Assembly (NCBI RefSeq): GCF_900188485.1
Contig: NZ_FZPH01000002.1
Span: 620,001 to 684,000, forward strand
From: Asanoa hainanensis
Lineage (GTDB): Bacteria > Actinomycetota > Actinomycetes > Mycobacteriales > Micromonosporaceae
Direction: 5' to 3'
DNA length: 64,000 nt
The notes under the pieces: generated by a model
Databases searched by the model: none
What the model was told of the DNA's origin: nothing
What the model saw: only the letters and a program-made list of their open reading frames with translations
Translations under genes and position numbers: made by a program
Shown here: piece after piece, positions 26,225-36,354 of the stretch
How the letters are laid out: each line of letters starts with the position of its first letter
Numbering within the stretch: the stretch's first letter is position 1

Positions 26225-28122
26225 TCGTCGTCGTCCTCGCCGTCAATGAAGTCCCGGGCGTAGCGGCCCCAGTCTTGGCGTGCCTCGCTAATCTTCGCGC
26301 GCTGCTTCTCGCCCGGGATCTCGTCCTCCATCCTGGCCCACGAGAACAGCAAGAGCTTGAAGGTGTTCGCAGCCCGGCTAAGACGCTCGCGGAGAGCGTC
26401 TGCCTCGGCGTGATCAGGGACATCTTCGAGAACGGCGATGAGTTCGCGGTGTAGCGGGTGGTTGCTGTTGAAGATGACTTGCAGCATGCCAGCCATGAGG
26501 TCGATGCTGAAGAAGGCGGGCGAGTCCTGGAAGCTGGAGATCCACCGCACGCGAATGTCGCTGGCCAGGTCCTCATCGACGAGCGACTCCGCGGTCTGCT
26601 TGTCGATGTGATGCCGACTGGTGAGCGCGTCGACTTGTTCCTGACGCTTCTGCTCCGGTTCGGTCTCCTGGTCCAATTTGTCGGTCTGGCCGAGGCGACC
26701 TTCCTCCCGGCGCCGGTTGATCGCGTCGTTTGCCTTGTTGGCGGCCTCGTCCTCGTGGCGCTTGTTCGTGCGAGCACCCACCCGCTGCTGGCGGAGCTGG
26801 CGGCGCATGCTCGGCAGCAGCCGCTCCTGCAAGTAGAACGCCAGGTCGATCAGCGGCAGCCGCGGATCGCCGCGCTCGTTAAGGCGATCCTTGAACGCCT
26901 TGAAGGTCTCGCCCGGCTCGGCTTCAGCCTCCCAATCGAAGTGGGCCAGCGCCGAGAAGTTAGTCGCGGTCTGCTTGTTGTTGGTAACGCCGAAGGCCGC
27001 GTCGAGCTCGCGCGGGAAGTCGACCTCCACGCCCCACCATCGTTCGACTGGGTCGTAACCGATTGCCCATGACGTATCGAGATCGAGTTCGCGGCCCTGG
27101 CGGACGAGGGAGACACCGATGTTGCGCTTGGCGTGCTTGCCCCACAGCTGCTGGCCAGGTTCGACGTTCTTGTTCGCGTTTGCCGGCCAAGGATGGCCGC
27201 TCACATCGGACTGGCGTGCTTCCGGGCGGGCGATGGACGCCCTGATGATGACGTTGTGTGTCTGCCCGTCGTAGGTGATGGGCATGTGGACCACGCCGGG
27301 GTTGTCACCGTCGCCCATGTTGAACGGCATGAACATCGGCTTGTCTGCGAACGGTGGGGGCGTACAGGTCTTGGCGGTCAGGTAGAGCGGGTCATTGGGG
27401 CGTACGGGCCGTTCGCCCTCGATAATGGCGCCGTCACGCACGGGCACAAGCCGGATCTCGACGCTGCGGTGGCCAGAGCCTTCACCTGGATTTAGGTAGT
27501 GCCGGTAGACTCGACCAATGAGTTCCTCTGTGTTGCGTAGAGTCGCGGCGGCTCCGTACCACATGACACGCTCGAGATCGCTCCAGACCACAAGCGTCCC
27601 CGCCTCGCCGAGGCCTTGGCTTAGCTGTTGCCATTCGTCGGGGACGCGCTGGTGCACTGGCTCGGGGACATCGTCGAGGCCATTGAGGATCTCGTCGAGC
27701 GAGAGGTAGGTGTAGAGCGCGTTGCCGGCGCCGTTGGTCCAGGACCAGACTCCGACCCTGCGGCATTGGGACATGCTGGAGTTCGGCAGGCCCATGCCGA
27801 AACGGCCGATGCGTTTGCTGTCACCGCCGCGCCCGTCGCCGAACTTCAGCGCGCGCCGCAGCGTGTCGCCGTCCATGCCCTTGCCGTTGTCGAGCACGGC
27901 GATCGTCTCGATACGTGGCCTTACGTGGCTTTCACCAGGCTTGGGCCTCTCCTCACAGGCAAAGACCTCCACCAGATGGGCTTCGGCATCGATGCTGTTG
28001 TCGATGAGCTCCGCCAACGCGTATGCGGTGTTCTTGTAGCCGCTGTCGCGCATCGCCTTGACCGTCAGCTCCGGGCTGACGATTCGATAACCGGTTGCCG
28101 CGTCAGTCACGCTGCCTCCCAT
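26221..28122 (-). CDS. MORC-type GHKL ATPase
   Basis: 633 residues. N-terminal GHKL ATPase motifs: ALAELIDNSIDA (E38, N42), VLDNGKGMD (78-84) and IGRFGMGLPNS (105-115). The order and spacing are those of MORC/MutL/Hsp90-like ATPases. An S5-like middle part and a charged coiled-coil (RRREEGRLGQTDKLDQETEP) follow; the C-terminus is very acidic. Prokaryotic MORC ATPases are known from restriction-type operons with SF2 helicases and nucleases. It overlaps the helicase gene by 16 bases. Confidence 0.85.
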   Translation of the reverse strand: MGGSVTDAATGYRIVSPELTVKAMRDSGYKNTAYALAELIDNSIDAEAHLVEVFACEERPKPGESHVRPRIETIAVLDNGKGMDGDTLRRALKFGDGRGGDSKRIGRFGMGLPNSSMSQCRRVGVWSWTNGAGNALYTYLSLDEILNGLDDVPEPVHQRVPDEWQQLSQGLGEAGTLVVWSDLERVMWYGAAATLRNTEELIGRVYRHYLNPGEGSGHRSVEIRLVPVRDGAIIEGERPVRPNDPLYLTAKTCTPPPFADKPMFMPFNMGDGDNPGVVHMPITYDGQTHNVIIRASIARPEARQSDVSGHPWPANANKNVEPGQQLWGKHAKRNIGVSLVRQGRELDLDTSWAIGYDPVERWWGVEVDFPRELDAAFGVTNNKQTATNFSALAHFDWEAEAEPGETFKAFKDRLNERGDPRLPLIDLAFYLQERLLPSMRRQLRQQRVGARTNKRHEDEAANKANDAINRRREEGRLGQTDKLDQETEPEQKRQEQVDALTSRHHIDKQTAESLVDEDLASDIRVRWISSFQDSPAFFSIDLMAGMLQVIFNSNHPLHRELIAVLEDVPDHAEADALRERLSRAANTFKLLLFSWARMEDEIPGEKQRAKISEARQDWGRYARDFIDGEDDDE

Positions 28123-29729
28123 ACGTCTTCCCAGTTGATGAAGGCTTCGGCCACGTCACCGAACCCGGGCAGCTCTGGGTCGACCACGGTGACGATCTCG
28201 CATTCGGGTGTACCGCCGGCCTTCGGGCCGCGGATGACTCTGCCGACCATCTGGCTGTAGAGCACGAGCGACTTGGTTGGCCGCGCGATGATCGCCGCGC
28301 TCGCCGCTGGAGCATCGAAGCCGGTTGTCAGCACGCCGTAGTTGCAGAGCACCATGGGCCGCGGTGATCCGCTCTTGAAGCGGTTGATCACCTGTGTACG
28401 GTGCCGAGGCGCCGACTCGCCGGTGACGAAGGCCGCGTCAAGCCCAAGCGCGGACAGCACGGCCGCGATAAGCCGGCAGTGGTCCACCGAGGCAGCAAAA
28501 ACGAGGATGCGATGGTGCCGCTTGACCAGGTCGAGGGCGGTCCGCACCACCTGCAGGTTCCACTGCTCGTCGCTGGCGAGCTTTGTGACGATATCGGCGG
28601 GGATGTCGAAGGAGGTTGCCAACAGGCGCCGGTCGCTGTCGGTCAGGTGCAGACCAGTTTCCGATGCGACCGTGCGCATGGTGGGCCGGGAGAGGTAGCC
28701 CTGGTCAATGAGGGCCGTCACCGGATTGGCGTAGCCGTCAATGCGAAGCATTACCTTCTGGCGAAAGAAGAAGGACGAGAGCTGCTCATCCTTGGCGATC
28801 TCGGCCCAGGTCCTGCCAGGTGTGGCCGTGAGACCAAGGAGGCTAGCGCGAGGGTTGATGGTCAGGTCTTCGACGACGCGTTGGTAGGTCGGCGCAATGA
28901 TCTGATGCGCCTCGTCGAACACGACGAGATTGCTCTTGGCGGCGAGGCGGCGCAGGAACATCTCGTCGCGCTTGGCGGCTGACACGGCTTTCTCAACACC
29001 GAGAACTAGTAGCCCGTCATTGACCTCGGCGAGGTCGCTGCTCTCACCTCCCCAGAGGCGGACTAGGTCCACGGGACGGTTGCCTAGCTTCGACCACGCA
29101 CGTCCGAACTCGGCAGCCGCTTGCTCCAGTAGCTCCTGCCCATGTGCGAGCCAGACAACGAGCGCCGGCTCGTGCTGCCGCAAATGGTCGCAGATAAGGT
29201 TCATTCCGGTGCGGGTCTTGCCCACGCCGGTGGGTAGGTGTAAAACGACCCGTCGGATTCCGTCGTACAGGTGGTCGCGTACGCGTGCAGCTGCGTCCCG
29301 CTGGTGCGGGAACAGACCATAACTCGGCTCGTACTCCCCGGCCGGCCGTATCGCCGGCGTAGGGACCCTGTCCACGGTGAATCCGAGGAACTCCAGCAGC
29401 TCTTGGCGCTGGTGCACAGTCCACTTCGCCGACTTTAGGTACGCCGCCGGGTCCTGCCCGTCGTCATTGCCGAGCCGATGCGCCAGTTCAGCCTGTTTAG
29501 ACGCGGGCAGGTATGTGAGAAAGGCTTCGCGGGTGTCGTGCCCGGCGATCAGCTTCTCGGCGTCGATGGCACCGGCCGCCACAGCACGCAGCTTCGCGTC
29601 CTCGGCGACGCCCCCCTCGATGAGGTCGAGCAGATTACATAGGTCGGTGCCAAGTTGATCGCGGACGTAAGAGACCGGTGCACACTCGAGGACGGCTTTG
29701 AACGACATGCCCGGTGACCACGATGTCAC
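28107..29729 (-). CDS. SF2 DEAH-box helicase
   Basis: 540 residues. Walker A LPTGVGKT (K171), DEAH at 272-275, TATPGRT motif III and GRVIRGPKAG motif VI define an SF2 (type III restriction/RecG-like) helicase. About 130 N-terminal residues are unique. GTG at 29729 is supported by AGAGGTGAT six bases upstream, stronger than for the ATG at 29708. First gene of the helicase-MORC-PLD operon, divergent from sspA. Confidence 0.87.
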   Translation of the reverse strand: MTSWSPGMSFKAVLECAPVSYVRDQLGTDLCNLLDLIEGGVAEDAKLRAVAAGAIDAEKLIAGHDTREAFLTYLPASKQAELAHRLGNDDGQDPAAYLKSAKWTVHQRQELLEFLGFTVDRVPTPAIRPAGEYEPSYGLFPHQRDAAARVRDHLYDGIRRVVLHLPTGVGKTRTGMNLICDHLRQHEPALVVWLAHGQELLEQAAAEFGRAWSKLGNRPVDLVRLWGGESSDLAEVNDGLLVLGVEKAVSAAKRDEMFLRRLAAKSNLVVFDEAHQIIAPTYQRVVEDLTINPRASLLGLTATPGRTWAEIAKDEQLSSFFFRQKVMLRIDGYANPVTALIDQGYLSRPTMRTVASETGLHLTDSDRRLLATSFDIPADIVTKLASDEQWNLQVVRTALDLVKRHHRILVFAASVDHCRLIAAVLSALGLDAAFVTGESAPRHRTQVINRFKSGSPRPMVLCNYGVLTTGFDAPAASAAIIARPTKSLVLYSQMVGRVIRGPKAGGTPECEIVTVVDPELPGFGDVAEAFINWEDVWEAA

Positions 29730-30468
29730 GTGATGATCACCTCTGCTAGCCCTCGGTGCATCGTGCCGTTGAGGCCTTCCCTGACTCAGGAGCGCATTCG
29801 GGTACGACAGAACGACGTCAAGGGTAACGCGGTCGGTGCAGTCGGTAATAGAGCCGTTTGTATGACCTTTGCCGGGCTCCGATCCACTCCCCGGAAGATC
29901 TAGCGATCATCGCAACGGTCTGTGCACAAGCGACACACTCACGACTTCCTCAAGGAGACTTCGCTACACCACGCATTTGGCCGGGCCATCAGGTCTCGAT
30001 TTACTCCTGGAGGCAGCGCGCCGCCGGAGCTTCTCGACCACCAGGAGCACATCGAGCCTGCGTTCTGATCAGGGATCAGCTCAAAGGAGGCGACGCAGCG
30101 ATCCGGCCGACGCTTCGCAAGATGGACTGGAACGCGACCGCCCGGTGACGTCGACAGCTCTTGGGCGAGCCGGGCGGAGTCGCCACAGGCGGTGATCGAT
30201 GCGCATGTGCGGCATCTTCAAGTACGGGCGCATCCCTCGCGTCGGCCGTTCCCACGGAGGCGGCGGTGGCCACCTAGTCCGTACCGTTGCTCCCGACGTC
30301 CCGTTGAGTTGAACCCGTCGCCGTGGAGAGCCCACCAAGACTCGCTCACCGTCGGAACAGGACATTTGTACGGTAACCTAGCAACCCATGATCACGCCTG
30401 GTGGTGTGTGTCGGAGGTTCCGCGGATTCCCACCAGCCCATAGGGTGGACACGAGCGAAGGGGGAAGG
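29730..30468. other. 739-bp divergent region between the two defence operons
   Basis: No gene I can support. It must contain promoters for both operons. Short open frames here lack SD sites and show no family resemblance. TTGTAC at 30365 with downstream AT-rich sequence could be part of the ssp promoter. Confidence 0.5.
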
Positions 30469-31686
30469 GTGGTCCAGACAGGCACCGCCATCGTTTACCT
30501 CGATTACAACGCCACCGCTCCGATACGGCCGGAAGCGTTGGCAGCAACCACGACGGCCCTCCGCACGGTCGGCAACGCCTCGAGCGCGCACGGCCCCGGC
30601 CAAGAAGCCGCCTATGCGGTCGATCGGGCGCGCGCGCAGGTTGCGACACTGCTGGGGTGCGCCGCGAATGAGCTGATCTTCACCTCTGGAGCGACTGAGG
30701 CCAACAACCTGGCGATCCGCTCCGCTGCAGGACCCGGTTGCGATTTGGTCGTTAGCGCCGTAGAGCACCCTGCCGTAAGCGAGGCCGCCGCCGAGGTAGC
30801 CGCACACGCCGGCGGCACGGTACATACCATTGGTGTCTACCGCGACGGCACGCTGCGTCTCGATGAGTTGGAGGAGGCTCTCTCGGCGAGACCTGCCTTG
30901 GTGTCGATCATGGCGGCGAACAATGAGACCGGAGTGTTGAACGACCTGGATCTTGTTGTGAAGTTGTCGCATGAAGCGGGCACGCTGGTTCATTCTGACG
31001 CGACTCAGCTGGTGGGCCGACTGCCCATCGATCTTCGCAAGCTTCAGCTTGATGCGCTGTCGCTCTCCGGCCATAAGTTCGGTGCCCCGCAAGGCGTCGG
31101 GGGGCTGTTCGTGCGCCGCGACACAGCTTTGGCGATTCGTCCGTTGGCGTACGGCGGAGGTCATGAACGCGGGCAGCGGCCAGGGACCCTGAACGTCCCC
31201 GGCATCGTCGGCCTAGGTGCTGCCGCGGATGCTGCCGCCTGTCACCTCGATCAAGAAATGGTGCGCGTCCGATTGCTGCGAGACCGCTTCGAGACCGCTG
31301 TCATGACAGCCCTACCCGGCACGCGCCGGAACGGGCACCCTGACCTTCGCCTCCCCGGCGTCTCAAGTCTGACCTTTGACGGGCTGCCGGCCGATGCGGT
31401 GCTTGCCGCAATGCCCGCCCTCGCAGCGTCCGAGGGCAGCGCCTGCTCGTCCGGTGCGCTAGAACCGAGCCGTGTCTTGCTCGCTATGGGTCTCACCCGG
31501 GACGAAGCCGACTGCACCATCCGCTTCTCTCTTGGGTATGCCACCACCACCGTTGACATCGATGACGCCGCCCACCACGTGATCGACGCTGCGCGCCGAG
31601 TTCGCGCTGCTCTGTATCCGAACACCACAACGACCGCCTCCGGACTCGCCGGGGGACAGGAAGGACAGCGGAGACACGATGCTTGA
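30469..31686 (+). CDS. sspA: Cysteine desulfurase of the phosphorothioation operon
   Basis: 405 residues. PLP-dependent NifS/IscS family: PLP lysine K203 in SGHKFGAP, catalytic C326 in EGSACSSGA, substrate loop GGGHERGQRPGT. It takes sulfur from cysteine and passes it as persulfide to SspD. GTG at 30469 follows AGGGGGA; homology starts right there (IVYLDYNATAP). The preceding open frame from 30388 is not conserved. Its end overlaps sspB by eight bases. Context, not the sequence alone, separates it from housekeeping IscS. Confidence 0.9.
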   Translation: MVQTGTAIVYLDYNATAPIRPEALAATTTALRTVGNASSAHGPGQEAAYAVDRARAQVATLLGCAANELIFTSGATEANNLAIRSAAGPGCDLVVSAVEHPAVSEAAAEVAAHAGGTVHTIGVYRDGTLRLDELEEALSARPALVSIMAANNETGVLNDLDLVVKLSHEAGTLVHSDATQLVGRLPIDLRKLQLDALSLSGHKFGAPQGVGGLFVRRDTALAIRPLAYGGGHERGQRPGTLNVPGIVGLGAAADAAACHLDQEMVRVRLLRDRFETAVMTALPGTRRNGHPDLRLPGVSSLTFDGLPADAVLAAMPALAASEGSACSSGALEPSRVLLAMGLTRDEADCTIRFSLGYATTTVDIDDAAHHVIDAARRVRAALYPNTTTTASGLAGGQEGQRRHDA

Positions 31687-32788
31687 AACCAAGCTCAAGG
31701 ACGTCGCCGAGCCGTCGTTCTCCCGCCACGAAACCTTTCACCCACGGTTCGGCTGGCTACACAAGGCTTATAGCGCCCTAACTGATCAGAACGTTGGTAG
31801 CGACGTCTTCCTGCGCGACGACGCGACGGTGACGTTGGGCGTGGGGAAGAACATGGTCAACGCGATCAGGTTCTGGTCGTATGCGTTCAAGCTGACCGTC
31901 GAGTACCCGAAAGATCCAACGTCCCGGGCCAACGTTGCCTCCCCCACGTGGGAAGCGCGGTGGCTGTTGGATGAGGATGGCGCCGATCCCTACCTGGAGG
32001 ACACCGCAAGCCTCTGGCTCTTGCATTGGTGGCTCCTGGCGAAGCCCTGCTACACCCCGACCTGGTGGGTCGCCTTCCACGCACAGTCAACATCACGATT
32101 CACCACTGGCGATCTCACTGAGACCACTCTGCGTCACGTGCGGCTGGCTGGCTGGGAGCCTCCGGTCGAAGCGTCCATCGCCAAGGACGCCGACTGTCTC
32201 ACCAAGATGTACGCGCGCCGCCGTGAACCGACCGCGGGGCCAGGGGGAAGCTTTGAAGATCTGCTGGACTCGCCATTCCGGGAACTTGGGCTCCTAGAGC
32301 CCACGGGATTCGGCAGAAATAACGCCGCTAGTCGTTGGCATTTCACAAGCACCGCCCGGACCTCGTTGCCGCCCGCCCTGGTGACCTATGCGTGCCTGGA
32401 CTACGCCGCGCGCAGCGAGCCGCTGCAGGGCGGTTCCATCGCCCTAGCGCGTCTCACTAACGAGCCGGGTGGCCCGGGGCGGGCATTCCGGCTCAGGGAG
32501 CCGGAGATCGCGCATGCGCTGGAGGAGATCGCCGCAGAACACCCGCAGCTGACCTTGGTGGAAGGCATCGGACAGCGCAGCCTGCGGTTCGATGCCAACC
32601 CCAAAGAAGCGGCATGGGATGTACTGGATGGCTACTACGGCAACGTCCGAACTCGCGAACGCTTCCCGAGTCGGGAGGCGTGGTACGCGAGTCTGCCGCC
32701 CGGGATGCTGCGCGAAATGCGGCGACGTGGCCGCGTCGACCTGCTCGATCAACCGACCCTCGACCGACTCGCAGGAGCCCTGGTATGA
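31679..32788 (+). CDS. sspB: DUF4007 protein, SspB-like
   Basis: 369 residues. N-terminal hallmarks of DUF4007: SFSRHETFHPRFGWLHKAY, LGVGKNMVNAIRFW. In SspABCD systems SspB is the DNA-nicking component that allows sulfur to enter one strand. I see no classical nuclease motif, as expected for the family. It overlaps sspA (8 bp) and sspC (ATGA). Confidence 0.85.
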   Translation: MLETKLKDVAEPSFSRHETFHPRFGWLHKAYSALTDQNVGSDVFLRDDATVTLGVGKNMVNAIRFWSYAFKLTVEYPKDPTSRANVASPTWEARWLLDEDGADPYLEDTASLWLLHWWLLAKPCYTPTWWVAFHAQSTSRFTTGDLTETTLRHVRLAGWEPPVEASIAKDADCLTKMYARRREPTAGPGGSFEDLLDSPFRELGLLEPTGFGRNNAASRWHFTSTARTSLPPALVTYACLDYAARSEPLQGGSIALARLTNEPGGPGRAFRLREPEIAHALEEIAAEHPQLTLVEGIGQRSLRFDANPKEAAWDVLDGYYGNVRTRERFPSREAWYASLPPGMLREMRRRGRVDLLDQPTLDRLAGALV

Positions 32789-35700
32789 CGTCCACAGGCG
32801 CACGCTCAACCGTTAACGCTCAGACGCCGGCGGGGATCAACATCGTCAGCACCCGGCTGCGATCGACGAACCTCGAGCGCGACGTCCGTAACGAGCATCT
32901 CGGCCCGGTGCACATCGGAATCCGGGCGCAGGACATGCTCGAACGCGTCACTGCGGCGCTTGAGGATCAAGCCCACACTCGAGCCTGGTCATTGACCGGT
33001 CCCTATGGGTCAGGCAAGTCCACGCTCGCCCTAGTCGTTGTGTCGTTGCTCGGCCGCCCAGGCAGTCGTCGCGCAGAGGCCGAGAAGGTCCTCGCCGAAA
33101 CGAGTCCAATCCTCGCCCGCCGTTTGACGGCCTCCCGCGACCGCACCGCACCCAACGGATTCATCACTTGCGTCGTCACCGCGCGACGAGAGCCACTGCT
33201 TGACAGCATCACTCGGGCGCTCCTCGATGGTGCCGCCGAAGCGTGGGACAACGACGACATGCCCACGACCGTGCGCCGTGCCCTTGCGCCGCTCACAGCT
33301 CCTGGTTTCAGTAGTCGGGAACTGGTATCTGCCATCAAGGTCCTCTGCGATCAGGCGCCGGTCATGCTGGTCGTCGACGAGTTCGGTAAGTCGTTGGAGC
33401 ACCTCGCTTCACACGGCGAGTTCAGCGATGCGGGCAGCGACGTGTTCTTGCTTCAGGAGCTCGCAGAGCTCGGGGCCGGCAGCCGGGGCGTGCCGCTCTA
33501 CCTGCTCACGCTGCAGCACCTTTCGTTTGCGGACTACGCGTCGCGAGCAAGCGCGTTGCAGAGCCGGGAATGGGCAAAGGTCCAGGGCCGGTTCGAAGAT
33601 ATCCTGATGACGATCCATCTCGGCGACACCGTCGCGCTGGTTCGCCGGATCCTCGACCACAAGGGCGTGTCAACGGTGGGCCGCAAGCTCATCGCCAAGC
33701 ACGCGGCCGCGTCCACTCAGGCATGGGCGGAACGCGGTCTCGAAGGTGTCCTCGCCGCGGACGACGACATGTTCGCCGATGTATATCCTCTACACCCGCT
33801 TACAACCGTGGTCGCGCCGCTGCTCGCTGCGCAGATCGGCCAGCACGACCGGAGCATGACCGGATTTATCGCGAACGACGAGCCCTACACGGTGAGACGC
33901 TTCGTCTCTACCCACGCCTCGGCCCGACCCACTTGGGCGTCCACGGTTCGTATCGCCGACGCGTTCGACTACTTCCTCACTGCAGGCCGCACCACCATCC
34001 TGGCCTCGGCGAACGCAAGCCGATGGATGGAAATCGATAACCGCATCGCCGAGGCCAACGGTCTTCCCGAGCAAGATCAGGTCATCCTTAAGACCATCGG
34101 CATGCTGAACCTCGTCGACGCCTCTGGTGCGCTACGCGCCAGTATGGACACCATTCTGTTCGCCTTGAGCGACCCCATCGCACTGAACGACGGCAAAGCC
34201 CGGCAACAACTCGCCGACCAAGTCACCAGCCTCGTCGAACGCGGCTTCCTAGTATATCGACAATTCAGCGATGAGTATCGGGTATGGCAGGGCAGCGATG
34301 TCGACTTGACCGGTCACATTGAGCAGTTGATCAGCGCCTGCGACGATCACGCTGCGGTCAAGGTCATCTCGACCTATCTGCCGACAGCTGTAGTCGCTGG
34401 AAAACACAGCCAACGAACCGGAATGTTACGCCACTTCGTCACCAGGGCAACCGATGCCGGGTCGCCTGAGCTTGTCGGGCCGTCCGCCGCTGATGCCGAA
34501 GACGGACTCCTCTTGTTTCACTTCGGAGAAAAGGACACCATTCCCACGGTCCGAACCGACCGCCCTATTATCGCCGGCGTAAGCGCCCATGCCCAAAAAG
34601 TGCTCAGCACCGCGCGCTACTTGCATGCCCTGCACGAGCTACCGTCCAATGTTGAACTCGACGCCGTCGCCAGCGCCGAGATCAGCGAACGCATCGCGCA
34701 GGCGAGCGCCGAACTGGCCACTCGGGTAGCAGAGGCCTTCCTGCCGAGCCAACTCGCCCCAACCTGGTATCTGCTGCCGGCCAAGGCGAGCGCCGCCAGC
34801 TACAACGCTGACGCGGGAACCATCAAGGGCAGAAGCCTCGCCGAGTTGGTCTCCAAGGCATGCGAGAGCGTGTTCCCCCACGCACCGCACATCCGCAACG
34901 AACTGTTGGGGAGACACAAGCTGACCAGCCAAGCGGCAAAAGCGCGCCGCGAGCTGATCACCGCCATGATCAAGTCCCCGACCCGGCAGTACCTCGGAAT
35001 TGAGGGCTACGGGCCCGAACGTGCGATGTACAGCGGAGTCTTGGAGTACCTCGACCTTCACCGTCCCACGAACCAGCGCGCCGATGACGACGCTGAGCTG
35101 CTTCCGTTCGGATTCTTCGAGCCGAAGCCCGGCAACTCGCTGTACCCAGCATGGAACGCCATGCGGCAGCAGATGCAGGCGACGACCGAACCGCTGCGGC
35201 TTGACGCGGTCTACGAACTCCTCGAATCGCCACCCTTCGGGATACGACCCGGCGTCATTCCGATCATCGTGCTCACGGCGCTCATCATCGGCAGCCAGGA
35301 ACTCGCCCTGTTCGAGGAGGGTACTTACCAGACTCGGCTGACCGACGCTCTCGCCGAGCGGATGATCAAGAATCCGGAACGGTTCGCCGTCAAGGCCATG
35401 GGTCTGCAGGCCGGTCCGCGCAAGACCGCGGTGACCGAGATTGCCCATGAGATCGGCGCCCGATTGCCTGCAGTGCCCCCGATGAACGTCCGCAACGTGG
35501 AGCCGTTGGCGATTACTCGCCAGCTGCTCGACCGGGCAAGGACGCTGTCTGCGTACGCCGACCACACCCAACAGATCCCCGAGAAGGCACGCGCTGTACG
35601 CCAGGCGCTCAAGACGGCCCGGGAACCCGACACTCTGTTGTTCACCGACCTACCCACCGCTCTCGGCCTCCCGCCGATCCCGGCGCTCGGCAAGGTGGAT

Positions 35701-36354
35701 GAACAAGCGGCTCGCCGTTACGCCGAGTCGCTGAACAAGGCGCTCACCGAGATCGGCGGCGCGGACGAGCGGCTACGCGCACAGGTCATCAAGGCCATCG
35801 CGGACGCATTCCACATGCCCACGAACCTCGGCAAATTGCGCGAACGGCTCGCTGCGTACACCCGACACCTTGCCAACGTGAACCTGGTCGAAGCAAAAGT
35901 GCGTGGTGCCATCGCACTGGCTCAAGACACCGTGCTCAAAGACGGCGAGTGGCTAGACCCATTTGTCGTGCGGATCGTCGGTCGCGGGCTCTCCGATTGG
36001 CGCGACGGCGACATCACAGCCTTCGCCCACGAGGTCCGCGCCGTCGCTCGCGCCATCGAGCGGTTGGCCAACCTGCATCAGCCCGTGCGCCAAGAAGCGA
36101 CGCGCGCGTTCGCCTCCCAGGCGATCACCATCACCCACCCCAACGGACGAGAGCTCCACACCGTCGTCCACTTCTCCGACGACGAACGCGGGCGCGCGGA
36201 GGCGCTGCTGCCCGAGGTGATCCGCCTAGCACGCGAAGCGATCAGCGAGAACGGCGAGCGGGCGCTGCTCGCTCTACTGGCCGAAAGTGTCACAGCCGAG
36301 AACGACACTGTCAGCGACAGTGCACCCTCCACGAGAAGGAAGTCGACCCGATGA
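32785..36354 (+). CDS. sspC: SspC-like large ATPase
   Basis: 1189 residues. Walker A GPYGSGKS at 72-79, Walker B VMLVVDEFGKS (D198, E199). The rest is a long, mostly helical protein without other known motifs, as in the ATPase of single-strand phosphorothioation systems. The ATG at 32785 overlaps the sspB stop; the end overlaps sspD (ATGA). The position between sspB and sspD supports the assignment. Confidence 0.82.
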   Translation: MTSTGARSTVNAQTPAGINIVSTRLRSTNLERDVRNEHLGPVHIGIRAQDMLERVTAALEDQAHTRAWSLTGPYGSGKSTLALVVVSLLGRPGSRRAEAEKVLAETSPILARRLTASRDRTAPNGFITCVVTARREPLLDSITRALLDGAAEAWDNDDMPTTVRRALAPLTAPGFSSRELVSAIKVLCDQAPVMLVVDEFGKSLEHLASHGEFSDAGSDVFLLQELAELGAGSRGVPLYLLTLQHLSFADYASRASALQSREWAKVQGRFEDILMTIHLGDTVALVRRILDHKGVSTVGRKLIAKHAAASTQAWAERGLEGVLAADDDMFADVYPLHPLTTVVAPLLAAQIGQHDRSMTGFIANDEPYTVRRFVSTHASARPTWASTVRIADAFDYFLTAGRTTILASANASRWMEIDNRIAEANGLPEQDQVILKTIGMLNLVDASGALRASMDTILFALSDPIALNDGKARQQLADQVTSLVERGFLVYRQFSDEYRVWQGSDVDLTGHIEQLISACDDHAAVKVISTYLPTAVVAGKHSQRTGMLRHFVTRATDAGSPELVGPSAADAEDGLLLFHFGEKDTIPTVRTDRPIIAGVSAHAQKVLSTARYLHALHELPSNVELDAVASAEISERIAQASAELATRVAEAFLPSQLAPTWYLLPAKASAASYNADAGTIKGRSLAELVSKACESVFPHAPHIRNELLGRHKLTSQAAKARRELITAMIKSPTRQYLGIEGYGPERAMYSGVLEYLDLHRPTNQRADDDAELLPFGFFEPKPGNSLYPAWNAMRQQMQATTEPLRLDAVYELLESPPFGIRPGVIPIIVLTALIIGSQELALFEEGTYQTRLTDALAERMIKNPERFAVKAMGLQAGPRKTAVTEIAHEIGARLPAVPPMNVRNVEPLAITRQLLDRARTLSAYADHTQQIPEKARAVRQALKTAREPDTLLFTDLPTALGLPPIPALGKVDEQAARRYAESLNKALTEIGGADERLRAQVIKAIADAFHMPTNLGKLRERLAAYTRHLANVNLVEAKVRGAIALAQDTVLKDGEWLDPFVVRIVGRGLSDWRDGDITAFAHEVRAVARAIERLANLHQPVRQEATRAFASQAITITHPNGRELHTVVHFSDDERGRAEALLPEVIRLAREAISENGERALLALLAESVTAENDTVSDSAPSTRRKSTR

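Noticed and set aside
29730-30468. SspE-type restriction gene in the divergent region
   Set aside because: No frame with DUF262 or HNH/DUF1524 features.
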